Position numbers and translations under genes: made by a program | Notes under the pieces: generated by a model | The model's database searches: none | Told to the model about the DNA's origin: nothing | What the model saw: only the letters and a program-made list of their open reading frames with translations | Source: Winogradskyella sp. | GTDB lineage: Bacteria; Bacteroidota; Bacteroidia; Flavobacteriales; Flavobacteriaceae | DNA length: 64,000 bases | Direction: 5' to 3' | Assembly (NCBI RefSeq): GCF_013042245.1 | Contig: NZ_JABDQL010000148.1 | Span: 1 to 64,000, forward strand | In this document: one piece after another, positions 56,301-64,000 of the stretch | Layout: each line of letters starts with the position of its first letter | How positions within the stretch are numbered: the stretch's first letter is position 1

Positions 56301-56830
56301 TCGCTGGCTGCTCTAAGGAGAGAACAGTTGTTGTAAATGCTTCAAACATTGCCACTATACAAGGTATTGAAGTCACGGATGCCTCAGAAAATAATACCAT
56401 TACTGTTTTGTTAGCACCTGGAGAAGGCGATTATGAATTTGCTCTTAATGACCCTAATAGTGTTTATCAAGACAGCAATATATTTGAAAATGTTCGCCCA
56501 GGCATATACACAGTTTTTGTAAGAGACAAAAATGGTTGTGGTATTATAGAAAAAATGGTTTCCGTTGTAGGTTTCCCAAAATTCTTTACACCAAATGGAG
56601 ATGGACAAAACGATTTTTGGCAAGTTAAGGGTATATCTTCTCAATTTCAACAAGACACTATTATTTATATTTTTGATAAATATGGAAAATTAATAAATGA
56701 AATAAGTCCTACTGGTTCTGGTTGGGATGGAACATATAATGGCAATCCAATGCCAAGTAGTGACTATTGGTTTTCTGTAACTCTAGAAGATGGAAGACGT
56801 TTTTCAAGCCATTTTGCTTTGAAGCGCTAA
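53390..56830 (+). CDS. T9SS-secreted surface protein with gliding-type C-terminal domain
   Basis: The 1146-residue protein has a signal peptide (LITITFSIFFANAQ), then a ~400-residue propeller-like N-terminal region (ASNWHFGSGAGLTFD, VLFYTDGRSVWDANN, GYIKASPDGSKIAI, APNGKIYVINTF) that recurs in gliding-associated proteins. Next comes an Ig-like stretch and several ~90-residue repeats beginning NECEGTTDG, LLCDTEDDTTDG, FQCDEDGIPDR and GICDTDDAEDG. The C-terminus (FTPNGDGQNDFWQVKG, IYIFDKYGKLI, GWDGTYNGNPMPSSDYWF) is a type B T9SS sorting domain, which leads to surface attachment or release. The function, probably adhesion, is inferred. Confidence 0.93.
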   Translation: MKKSLFLITITFSIFFANAQQEASNWHFGSGAGLTFDLFNDTVTPINSAVSTNEGCSSISAANDGTVLFYTDGRSVWDANNNIMPNANYNSGNGLLGDPSSTSSGLIIPKPNDPNLYYIFTVDEPHHNNAWAYPTQGPQDINGNPINFYQESFGNVPASSNVDDGFNNGLTYSLIDLSLNGGNGDVVVSEKNVPLITYDVADFIETSYKCSEKITAVAANDCESIWVITHFRDKFYSFKIDNSGVNPTPQVSEIPGDIDIVTNGYRRNAIGYIKASPDGSKIAICHNQNANVPGNQVEPFTSGSFWVYDFDNATGIVSNGVELLTNISTYGTEFSSDSKKVYVSGSNAINQFDLDNNNQQTTVFTTIGGFLGAMQLAPNGKIYVINTFNNNFLDVIENPNEVGFACNYNQNGQALATGTSANLGLPPFISSFFVESIDIIRDDDSESTLLSLCNGDTYTLLADILPNATYTWTLDGNTIDDGNANPFDFEIAPNQGGLYEVLIQQNNGDCNTFEGQALVTFYDIPVANNIIDVNECEGTTDGVASFNFTNKNPEALGAQDPSEFSVAYFANIEDANNNENELTFPFQNTTNPQEIFVRVENSNNSNCYNINSFNIIVFDTPTVSRLDNILLCDTEDDTTDGIVTTVLSNLNSDILGANQLAADFTITYYSSQDDADNVANELPDNYQNVPFSDEVFVRMVNNNNTDCVTIDSFTLTINLTPEVNDISLFQCDEDGIPDRRTVFNILEKEDDITGGNPDFNVSYYLDMSDAMTETNPIDASNYTNISNPQIIIARTTDTISTCFSFSEVNLAVSATTANDAYIGICDTDDAEDGFMDFDLSLADAQVLDELPNGLNLAYYETLEDALLEINPLANNYRNTTAFTQILYVRVENQNNCYGINEVELEVLTLPNVETFFETLYCLNDFPEPIVINGGVINDIPNNYYYDWSTGETTIEIEVNEPNTYTVTVSNVAGCSKERTVVVNASNIATIQGIEVTDASENNTITVLLAPGEGDYEFALNDPNSVYQDSNIFENVRPGIYTVFVRDKNGCGIIEKMVSVVGFPKFFTPNGDGQNDFWQVKGISSQFQQDTIIYIFDKYGKLINEISPTGSGWDGTYNGNPMPSSDYWFSVTLEDGRRFSSHFALKR

Positions 56831-56865
56831 ATAAAATGTAATTTTAGTTTTATAATACTTGTAGG

Positions 56866-58644
56866 TTGAAACTAAGATATATTTATACCATCCTTTTACT
56901 ACTCATTAATTTATTTAGTGGAGCACAGGACATTAGTTTGTTTCAACAATTTAATGGAAGATACGACTATACAGCTATTGGAAACACCTTAAACACTTCT
57001 GAAAACGGTAACTCTTCACCATGTGAAATTCTAACCAGATCTTCTGCCGAACTTCAGCTAGAATCTAATCAAAACATTATTGCCGCTTATTTATATTGGG
57101 CAGGCTCTGGAAATGGCGATTTTGATATTCAACTTAACGGTGAAGATATATCTGCAGAACGTATATTTACAGATGCCCTAGACGACACAAGAGTCTTTTT
57201 TGCTGCATTTTCCGATGTTACAGAAATCATTACAAACCTAGGAAGCACAATCTATACGATTTCAGATTTTGATATAAGTTCAATAATCTCACCTTACTGT
57301 CCTACAGGTACTAACTTTGGCGGCTGGGCGTTAACCGTTGTTTATGAAGATAGTAACCTGCCACTTAATCAACTCAATATTTATGACGGGCTGCAAAGTG
57401 TACCTGAATCGTTATCCATAACACTCGACAACCTGAATGTCTTGGATAATGATAATGCAAAAATTGGCTTTATCGCTTGGGAAGGTGACCGTGCTCTGGC
57501 TGTAAATGAGCAACTCACTATTAATGGAAACCTCATCGGAAATCCACCTTTAAATCCCGTAAGTAATGCTTTTAATGGAACAAATAGCTTCACAGGTGCT
57601 ATCGATTTATTTAACATGGATATTGATGTATATAACATACAAGATAATATAGCCATTGGAGATACTACGGCATCAATAAGTCTAACATCAGGTCAGGATT
57701 TTGTAATGATTAATAATGTTATTACTGTCTTAAATAGTCAATTACCTGACGCCACAATCGCTGTAGAAGAAATTACTCTTACCTGTGATAGCCGAGAAAT
57801 CACACTAAACTACACCACCAATAACGCCAATAGTACAGGTGTTTTACCCCAAAATACACCGATAGCATTTTATGCTGATAATCTTCTCGTCGGCCAATCT
57901 GCTACAAGTACAGATATACCTATTGGAGGTTTTGAAAATGGCACTATTAGTCTTTTTATTCCAGAGAATATTTCAGATGATTTTACGATTTCAGTAATTG
58001 TTGATGATGACGGTAATGGCAACGGAATTATTACAGAAACAAATGAAAACAATAATTTTACCTTCGCAGGTGTTTCACTTTTAATAGTTCCAGAAGTAGT
58101 AACACTTCCTAATTTATTGTCATGTAATTTAGGCTTTGAAACAGGTGAATTTAATCTTTTAGATGCAGTAACTAATTTACAAGAATTTGAAAATCAAAAC
58201 TTTCAGTTTTTTGAGAATCTAGAAGATTTAGGGACAAATACAAATAGTATTAATGACATAGATTCATACAATAATTTAACTCAGCTTCAAACTATATATA
58301 TTCGTCTAGAACAAGAGTTTTGCTATGAAATTTTTAAGTTTAACCTTGAAATTGAAAACTGTCCACCAATAATCCCTGAGGGATTTTCACCTAATAACGA
58401 TAGTAAAAATGATTGGTTTAACATACAAGGACTTTACAGTATTTTTACACTACACGAACTTAAAATTTTTAATCGTTACGGTACACTAATTTTTGAAGGT
58501 GACGACAACAAACCGTGGTTAGGTCTATCAAATAGAGGAATAAACCATGGAGAACGTGTTCCTGTTGGCACGTATTATTATGTCTTAAACCTCAATGATT
58601 ATGATTACCAACCTATTGTTGGTTGGGTATATGTAAATTATTAA
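56866..58644 (+). CDS. T9SS-secreted surface protein with type B sorting domain
   Basis: The 592-residue protein starts at a TTG 35 nt after the previous stop; the signal peptide (YIYTILLLLINLFSGAQD) begins directly, with no nearby ATG alternative. Residues about 20-290 form a domain with IAAYLYWAGSGNGDFDIQLNG, GWALTVVYEDSNLPL and FIAWEGDRALAVNEQLTING, found in other gliding-associated proteins. A CARDB-like region (CDSREITLNYTTN) follows, then one Cys-Asn variant of the repeat module (LLSCNLGFETGEFNLLDA). The end is a type B T9SS sorting domain (PEGFSPNNDSKNDWFNIQG, LKIFNRYGTLIFEG). It precedes the decayed IS element by 3 nt. Confidence 0.9.
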   Translation: MKLRYIYTILLLLINLFSGAQDISLFQQFNGRYDYTAIGNTLNTSENGNSSPCEILTRSSAELQLESNQNIIAAYLYWAGSGNGDFDIQLNGEDISAERIFTDALDDTRVFFAAFSDVTEIITNLGSTIYTISDFDISSIISPYCPTGTNFGGWALTVVYEDSNLPLNQLNIYDGLQSVPESLSITLDNLNVLDNDNAKIGFIAWEGDRALAVNEQLTINGNLIGNPPLNPVSNAFNGTNSFTGAIDLFNMDIDVYNIQDNIAIGDTTASISLTSGQDFVMINNVITVLNSQLPDATIAVEEITLTCDSREITLNYTTNNANSTGVLPQNTPIAFYADNLLVGQSATSTDIPIGGFENGTISLFIPENISDDFTISVIVDDDGNGNGIITETNENNNFTFAGVSLLIVPEVVTLPNLLSCNLGFETGEFNLLDAVTNLQEFENQNFQFFENLEDLGTNTNSINDIDSYNNLTQLQTIYIRLEQEFCYEIFKFNLEIENCPPIIPEGFSPNNDSKNDWFNIQGLYSIFTLHELKIFNRYGTLIFEGDDNKPWLGLSNRGINHGERVPVGTYYYVLNLNDYDYQPIVGWVYVNY

Positions 58645-58646
58645 TT

Positions 58647-58668
58647 AAATATCCGTAATTACATCTAA
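58647..58668 (+). repeat. Left terminal inverted repeat of the IS
   Basis: Begins AAATATCCGT; its reverse complement matches the right end at 19 of 22 positions. The outer ten bases and the inner CTAA are identical. Confidence 0.8.
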
Positions 58669-58706
58669 TTTTGTGTATTTCATTGATTATCATAACACTA
58701 ATAGCT

Positions 58707-59524
58707 ATGAGTGTTTTTAGTTTTACTGCGGAATTTGGAAACGAAGAAGAATGTCGTCTTCATTTTAAGCGAGAAAGAGATACACAAGGCGTATTTTTAA
58801 TTGAGAAATGGTATAACTCCATTTATTCTTTAACCAATAATAGTATCGTCAATGTTTTAAATGAGCGTAACTAAGAAAGGATTTTCCGCCAAAGATATAC
58901 AGCGCCAATTAGGTTTGAAGCGTTATGACCTGTATGGTCTATGGTGCATAAACTACGTAAAGGTATGGGTAAAAGCGGTGAGCGTTACACTCTAGAAGGC
59001 ATGATAGAGATGGATGAAGGTTATTTTACAGTAGCATCAACCGATATAGAAAAATCTCAAGCTCAGCGTGGTCGAGGAGCAGCAGGTGAAAAGAATGTAG
59101 CAGTAATGGCTGAAAGTGTTATTTTAGAAGATATAGAAACTGGTAAGAAATCTAGCCAAGTACCTTACTTTAAGGCTAAGGTATTAAATACACATTCTTC
59201 AGAAGAGATTGATGATACCATTGAAAGCTCATTAGATAAGAGAACTATTGTTTTTTCTGACAAAAGTACTTCCTATGTGGATATATCAGATTATGTAGAA
59301 CTACATGTTACTGAAAAATCTAGTGAGCAAACCACAAAAGAAACTCTCAAATGGGTTCATATTTTTATAAGTAACGCTAAAATAACACTCTTGTGCAATT
59401 ATCATAAAATCAAGGGAAAGTATTTACAGCTCTAGCTAAATGAGTTTGTGTAAAGGTAAACAGACAATATTTTGAAGAAAAACTGTTCGATAGAGTGGTT
59501 ATTGCATCTATAACTGGCATTTGA
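58707..59524 (+). pseudogene. IS1595-family transposase, multiply disrupted
   Basis: From ATG 58707, MSVFSFTAEFGNEEECRLHFK matches the N-terminus of ISXO2-like transposases, but the zinc-ribbon part that should follow is degenerate and the frame ends at 58874. A second segment, KKGFSAKDIQRQLGLKRYD, runs out of frame near 58929 (one base lost) and picks up as MVHKLRKGMGK and LEGMIEMDEGYF, the start of the DDE domain. This runs to VHIFISNAKITLLCNYHKIKGKYLQ and a TAG at 59433-59435. After another lost base near 59454 the text ends QYFEEKLFDRVVIASITGI at 59522-59524. At least three lesions make it inactive. Confidence 0.9.
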
Positions 59525-59525
59525 T

Positions 59526-59547
59526 TTAGGTGTAAAAACGGATATTT
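59526..59547 (-). repeat. Right terminal inverted repeat of the IS
   Basis: Read on the minus strand it begins AAATATCCGT and is the partner of the left repeat. It lies directly after the transposase remnant stop. Confidence 0.8.
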
Positions 59548-59577
59548 TAATTTTAATTGTGTATTTCATCAATAATA

Positions 59578-59608
59578 TTTGCATTTCAACTAAATTTTAA
59601 TACTTTTG
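59578..59608 (+). promoter_or_regulatory. Promoter for the giant surface-protein gene
   Basis: TTTG at 59578-59581 and TACTTTTG at 59601-59608 are both exact matches to the Bacteroidota -33 and -7 boxes, with the preferred 19-nt spacing. The best promoter in the window. It lies outside the IS and leaves a leader of about 60 nt before the ATG at 59677. Confidence 0.75.
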
Positions 59609-59676
59609 TAGATATAAATGTCTAGGACTTGTTTTTATACCAGTATAGATTATTTATTAGAACAGACCCCAAATCT

Positions 59677-62600
59677 ATGTTCAAATCAGAAAATTTTATT
59701 TTATTTATACTCACAGTTTTATTTGTGCAATTTACTTATGCTCAAAAAATTAACGTTGACAATTCTTTATCTGCACAAGCATTAGTAGAGAATTCCTTGC
59801 AAGCTGGTTGTATTGTAATAGACAATATTAGTTCTCAAGTTAATGGAAATTCTATTGGTATTGGAAGTTTTGGTTTTTTTGAAAGAGGAATATCTAATTT
59901 TCCTTTTGAAAATGGAATGGTTTTAACCACAGGAAATGCAACATCGGCAGGAAACGGAGAAAATAATGAAGAATTAAATGAAGGTGAAACATCATGGTCA
60001 ACAGATACAGACTTAGAAACTGCTCTTGGCATTACAGGAACTCTCAATGCGACCTCTATTGAATTCGACTTTACTTCAATTTCTGATGTACTCCAATTCA
60101 AATATATATTAGCATCGGAAGAATATCTTAATAATTTTCCTTGCCAATATTCAGATGGCTTTGCATTTTTAATTCGTGAAGCTAATACTTCTAATCCCTT
60201 TCAAAATATTGCATTAGTACCAGGCACATCTACACCAGTAAATACTACAACCATTAGACCAAATATTGAAGGTTTTTGCGGACCCGTAAACAGTCAATTT
60301 TTTGAAGGTTATAATATTGGAGACACTAATTATAATGGCCGTACAACAGTCTTAACAGCAACGGCAAATATAATTCCAAATGTGGTTTATCACATTAAGC
60401 TTGTTATCGCCGATCAAACGGATAGAAATTACGATTCTGCTGTTTTTATAGAAGCTAACAGCTTTTCACCTGTAGTAGAATTGGGTGATGATTTTTCTAC
60501 CTGTGCTAATAGTGTATCACTTAATGGTGATATTAATAATCCAAATGCAGAGTACGATTGGTATTTAAACGGAGGAGTTATAAATGGGGCTAACCAACCG
60601 ACGTACGAAGCTACTGAAAGCGGTACATATAGCGTAGAAATAAGCATTCCTTTAGGAAATGGCTTTTGTACTGTAGGTGATGAAATTACAATAGATTTAA
60701 GTACTACACAAAGTACTACACCTATGACTAATTATCAACTTTGTGATGACCCAAGTAACGATGGACTAGAAATTTTTAATCTAGACACAAAAAACAACGA
60801 AGTTGTTAATTCTGTTGTACCTGGAAATTACACAGTGACCTACCATACATCGCTTCAAAATGCCGAAAATGGGACCAACCCAATAAGTGGGAGTTTTGAA
60901 AATCAAGTAAGCCCACAAGTTATATATGCACGTATTATTGATAATAACTCTGGTTGCTTAACCATAAATCAATTTCAACTTATAGTAAACCCTAGACCCG
61001 AAGCGATAGAGCCTCCATTAATGGAAGTATGTGATGACGAAGTTATTGATGGTTTTACGACGATTAACTTAAATGAAAATGATGATGCCATAACCAATGG
61101 ACAAGCTAATTTGGTTGTTAGCTACCACATTACAGAATTTGAGGCAAGTAATAATACTAACCCAATTCCGATGCCCTACGTTAACGATAGTCAAACGGAT
61201 ATAGTTTATGCTAGTGTTACAGACCCTAGTACTGGATGTAACTCTACGACAGTGGTAAATATTTCGGTATTAGCACCACCTCCAATTAACAATGCCCAAA
61301 ATTACTATATAGATGCTTGTGACCAAGAATATGATGGTTTTGCAGAATTTGATTTAACGACAGTAGAAGCTGAAATTTTAAACGGACTTACCAACGTAAC
61401 AGTAACTTATCATCTATCTCAAGAAGATGCACTTTCTGGAGAAAACCCGATTCCTAATCCAACAAATTTTTCAAATACTACACAAACTGAGCAAATTATA
61501 TATACAAGAGTTATTGATAATAATACGGGCTGTGCTTCAAATTCTCCTATAGAAATACACCCAAATCTATTATTATCGGCGCCAGATTTTTCGGATTTTC
61601 AACTTTGTGATATAGGAAATGACAATAGTGAAGCCTTCAATCTAGAAAGTATAACTAGTTTTATTTTACAAGATATACCAGATGTAACAATTACCTATTA
61701 TGAAACAGAAGACGATAGAACTAATTCTATAAATCCTATTGACACTAGCGTAAATTACTTTCCCCTTAATTCTCCACAAACTCTATACCTAACCTTAACA
61801 AGCCCCACTTGTACTGAACATGAGGAAATTATTTTATATTTAGAACCTATTGTAGAGTTTCCAGATTTACCACAACAAACCGTATGTGACACAGATCAAG
61901 ATGGAATAAGAAGCTTTAATTTATCAGAATTTGACGAACAGGTTTCTCTAGGTCAACCAGGATATACCGTAACCTATTTTGAAACTCTACAAGATGCCGA
62001 AGATGATATAAATCCATTGTCTGTAATTTATCAAAACACAGTAAATCCTTTTACACTCTATACTAGAATAACATCTGAAATAGCCTCATGTACTGATTTG
62101 TCAAGTTTCGAAATTTTTGTTAATCCAGCACCAGTAACTACAAATGCAAACCCAATTATTATTTGTGATGATGACCAAGACGGATTTTTTACAATAAATC
62201 TCGAAGATAAAATTTCCGAAATCACCAGTACTTTAACAAATATTTCTGTAAGCTTTTTTGAATCTGAAGAAGATGCAATTAGTAATACAAACATGATTAT
62301 TACTAATACCTCTAACTATAATGCAGAAACAGGTACAATTATTGCCAGAGTAGAAAACACATTGACTAGTTGTTTTACGCTTGAAAATATTTCAATAATT
62401 GTAAACACATTGCCTGTATTTCCTGAAATCTCAGAATTTAGATTTTGTGAAAACAATACAGATAACATTGGTGAATTTTTGTTAAGCTCTAAGGATGCAG
62501 AGATTTTAAACGGTCAATCAGGAAAAGAAGTTTTATATTTTCTGACGGCAGAAGATGCTGAGTCTGGTGACAATCCTATAGACAAAGACAATAATTTTGA

Positions 62601-64000
62601 AAATACAGAGAACCCGCAAATCATACATGTCCGGGTTCAAAATATTACGGACACAGATTGTTATGGTATAGATTTCTTTACATTAAATGTGGGTACAAAT
62701 CCAAATTTCAATGAGCCTACAGACATGTTTGTTTGTGACGATGGCTCTAATGATGCTCTTGTGGAAATAAACCTTAATGAAAAAACTGCTGAAATAAGTG
62801 AAGGCATAGCGGAAGATTTAACTGTAACTTACTATAGAAGTTTTGAAGATTTTCAAAATCAAAGTAATCCTATAACTGAAAACACATTTACTAATATTGC
62901 TAATCCTCAGGAAATTTTTGTAACCATAGAAAATGGGACAATTTGTTATTCTAGCGCATCGTTTATTATAAATGTTACACCTGTACCAACAGTATCTACA
63001 ATAGCGCCGTTTGAAGATTGTGATATAGATTACAACGAAAGTATTTTATGGGATTTAACGCAAGCTGAAATTAATATTTTAGACGTTAGACAAGATAATA
63101 TGGTAGTAACATTTTTTACCTCCGAAGAAGATGCCGGTAGCGATACAAATCCTATTTCTGAACCAGAGAATTTTGAAAACACTACAAATCCTCAAACCGT
63201 TTTTATGAAAGTGGTAAATACAGATTTTAACTGTCCTATAGTTTTACCAATAGAACTCAACGTAATTTCACCACCGGTATTTAACGACTTTAGCAGTGTA
63301 AACATTTGTGATAATGACACTAACACTTACGAGATTAGTCAGATTAATAATATCATTGTAAATAACCCAGATAATTTAAATATTACCTATTATACAAATG
63401 AAAATGACGCCATAGCGATTGAAAATGAAATTACTGGCGAGTACAATTACCAAACTAATAACGACATTATATATGCGCGGCTTGAGGATGCAGTAACGGA
63501 GTGCTTCTATATATATCCGTTTATGCTTATAGTTATTGAGTCACCTGTTGCAAACATGCCTGATAATTTAGAAAGCTGTGATGACGACTATGACGAACGA
63601 CTTATTATCGATTTAACCATCCAAACTCCAATAATTATTGGAGCGCAAGATGATACTTTTTTAGAAGTTACCTATCACAACTCTGAGGTAAGTGCTATAA
63701 GTAATACAAACCCGCTTGAGAACCTGTACAATACTACAAACGGTGAAATTATTTTTGCTAGAGTTACCAATACAACTACCCAATGTTTCGAAGTCACACA
63801 GTTTAGTGTTATTATTTACCCATTACCAATAGTTGATATAGGACCCCAAACGATTTGTCCTGAAAATTTTCCACTAAAGGTTGATGCAGATACTGGTTTT
63901 GATGGTGACGAATACTTATGGTCAACTGGTGAACTAACATCAGACATTGAAATTACTGAAATAGGAACATATAGTGTTACCGTTACAACTCCCAATGGAT
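59677..64000 (+). CDS. Giant repetitive surface protein, choice-of-anchor L type (3' end outside window)
   Basis: The frame is open from ATG 59677 to the window edge (more than 1,440 residues), so the C-terminus is not seen. A signal peptide (FILFILTVLFVQFTYAQ) is followed, at about 40-255, by a choice-of-anchor L domain (GIGSFGFFERGISNFPFENGMVL, FKYILASEEYLNNFPCQYSDGFAF). After an Ig-like stretch come eleven consecutive ~95-residue repeats, each starting with a variant of CDDDxDG followed by (I/F)(N/D)L, then VTYYET, DA, NPI, and ending with a Cys (for example GCLTINQF). A different Ig-like unit (LWSTGELTSDIEI) begins at the edge. A T9SS sorting domain is expected further on. Likely an extended surface adhesin stalk. 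Confidence 0.93.
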   Translation, partial: MFKSENFILFILTVLFVQFTYAQKINVDNSLSAQALVENSLQAGCIVIDNISSQVNGNSIGIGSFGFFERGISNFPFENGMVLTTGNATSAGNGENNEELNEGETSWSTDTDLETALGITGTLNATSIEFDFTSISDVLQFKYILASEEYLNNFPCQYSDGFAFLIREANTSNPFQNIALVPGTSTPVNTTTIRPNIEGFCGPVNSQFFEGYNIGDTNYNGRTTVLTATANIIPNVVYHIKLVIADQTDRNYDSAVFIEANSFSPVVELGDDFSTCANSVSLNGDINNPNAEYDWYLNGGVINGANQPTYEATESGTYSVEISIPLGNGFCTVGDEITIDLSTTQSTTPMTNYQLCDDPSNDGLEIFNLDTKNNEVVNSVVPGNYTVTYHTSLQNAENGTNPISGSFENQVSPQVIYARIIDNNSGCLTINQFQLIVNPRPEAIEPPLMEVCDDEVIDGFTTINLNENDDAITNGQANLVVSYHITEFEASNNTNPIPMPYVNDSQTDIVYASVTDPSTGCNSTTVVNISVLAPPPINNAQNYYIDACDQEYDGFAEFDLTTVEAEILNGLTNVTVTYHLSQEDALSGENPIPNPTNFSNTTQTEQIIYTRVIDNNTGCASNSPIEIHPNLLLSAPDFSDFQLCDIGNDNSEAFNLESITSFILQDIPDVTITYYETEDDRTNSINPIDTSVNYFPLNSPQTLYLTLTSPTCTEHEEIILYLEPIVEFPDLPQQTVCDTDQDGIRSFNLSEFDEQVSLGQPGYTVTYFETLQDAEDDINPLSVIYQNTVNPFTLYTRITSEIASCTDLSSFEIFVNPAPVTTNANPIIICDDDQDGFFTINLEDKISEITSTLTNISVSFFESEEDAISNTNMIITNTSNYNAETGTIIARVENTLTSCFTLENISIIVNTLPVFPEISEFRFCENNTDNIGEFLLSSKDAEILNGQSGKEVLYFLTAEDAESGDNPIDKDNNFENTENPQIIHVRVQNITDTDCYGIDFFTLNVGTNPNFNEPTDMFVCDDGSNDALVEINLNEKTAEISEGIAEDLTVTYYRSFEDFQNQSNPITENTFTNIANPQEIFVTIENGTICYSSASFIINVTPVPTVSTIAPFEDCDIDYNESILWDLTQAEINILDVRQDNMVVTFFTSEEDAGSDTNPISEPENFENTTNPQTVFMKVVNTDFNCPIVLPIELNVISPPVFNDFSSVNICDNDTNTYEISQINNIIVNNPDNLNITYYTNENDAIAIENEITGEYNYQTNNDIIYARLEDAVTECFYIYPFMLIVIESPVANMPDNLESCDDDYDERLIIDLTIQTPIIIGAQDDTFLEVTYHNSEVSAISNTNPLENLYNTTNGEIIFARVTNTTTQCFEVTQFSVIIYPLPIVDIGPQTICPENFPLKVDADTGFDGDEYLWSTGELTSDIEITEIGTYSVTVTTPNG

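Larger units (their letters stand above)
58647..59547 (+). mobile_element. Decayed IS1595-family (ISXO2-like) insertion sequence
   Basis: The ~900-bp element is bounded by 22-bp terminal inverted repeats with three mismatches (58647-58668 and 59526-59547) and contains a transposase with the family's motifs but frameshifted and stopped. Its length and single transposase fit this family. Left flank TATTAATT and right flank TAATTTTA are AT-rich and do not show a clear 8-bp target duplication. It separates two surface-protein genes and begins 3 nt after the stop codon of the first. Confidence 0.85.

Overview
The window is a stretch of chromosome from a Bacteroidota bacterium, almost certainly a marine Flavobacteriaceae (Olleya / Winogradskyella / Psychroserpens-like). 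The genus is a guess; the family-level call is firm. It rests on low GC, many TAnnTTTG promoters instead of sigma70 -10 boxes, secreted proteins with type IX secretion type B sorting domains, DUF5683, DUF5606, DUF349 and OstA-like genes, and a LepB with the Bacteroidota-type Ser-Leu active site. The left ~50 kb is mainly housekeeping; the right ~11 kb is a cluster of large secreted surface proteins that runs off the window.

Layout. 1-526: tRNA-Pro and a broken small membrane ORF. 527-4521: TonB-dependent receptor, PQQ-type sugar dehydrogenase and cytochrome c, all cell-envelope proteins. 4569-9610: uridine kinase, FtsB/DivIC-like protein and the two methylmalonyl-CoA mutase subunits with a lipoprotein gene between them. 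9663-10290: a recently inactivated secreted-protein gene. 10510-16102: parA, parB, DUF5683, dapB, lepB, WbqC-like and DUF6122 as one run. 16094-22815 (minus): mutL, two small membrane proteins, two rhomboids and a membrane-anchored EEP-fold phosphatase, with a tandem 88/91-bp duplication just before the last gene, then ribH and a TPR protein. 22954-29489 (plus): recF, DUF721, CIA30, relA/spoT, fur-like, purA. 29490-30300: gene debris and a terminator. 30348-39717: OstA-like, class III aminotransferase, TPR, two tandem DUF368 proteins, aroE, DUF349. 39967-42324 (minus): mazG, DUF5606, def, ruvX. 42454-47610: dapD and a surface-glycan group (Stealth phosphotransferase, nucleotidyltransferase, CDP-glycerol transferase-like, WaaE-like glycosyltransferase, Kdo-kinase-like). 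47758-53361: cca, GNAT, heme A synthase, a pRiA4b ORF-3-like protein and an ABC exporter. 53390-64000: three T9SS/adhesin-type genes interrupted by a decayed IS1595-family element.

The most interesting points are: a ~95-residue Cys-Asp repeat module shared by all three secreted proteins at the right end, present 11 times in a row in the last, truncated one; a decayed IS with 22-bp terminal inverted repeats starting 3 nt after a stop codon; the tandem duplication at 17102-17280 carrying a conserved tiny ORF; the phosphopolymer-type glycan genes in a Gram-negative; and the receptor/PQQ dehydrogenase/cytochrome trio. I saw no CRISPR array, prophage, or recognised defence system. No database search was run; all family assignments are by recognition of motifs.
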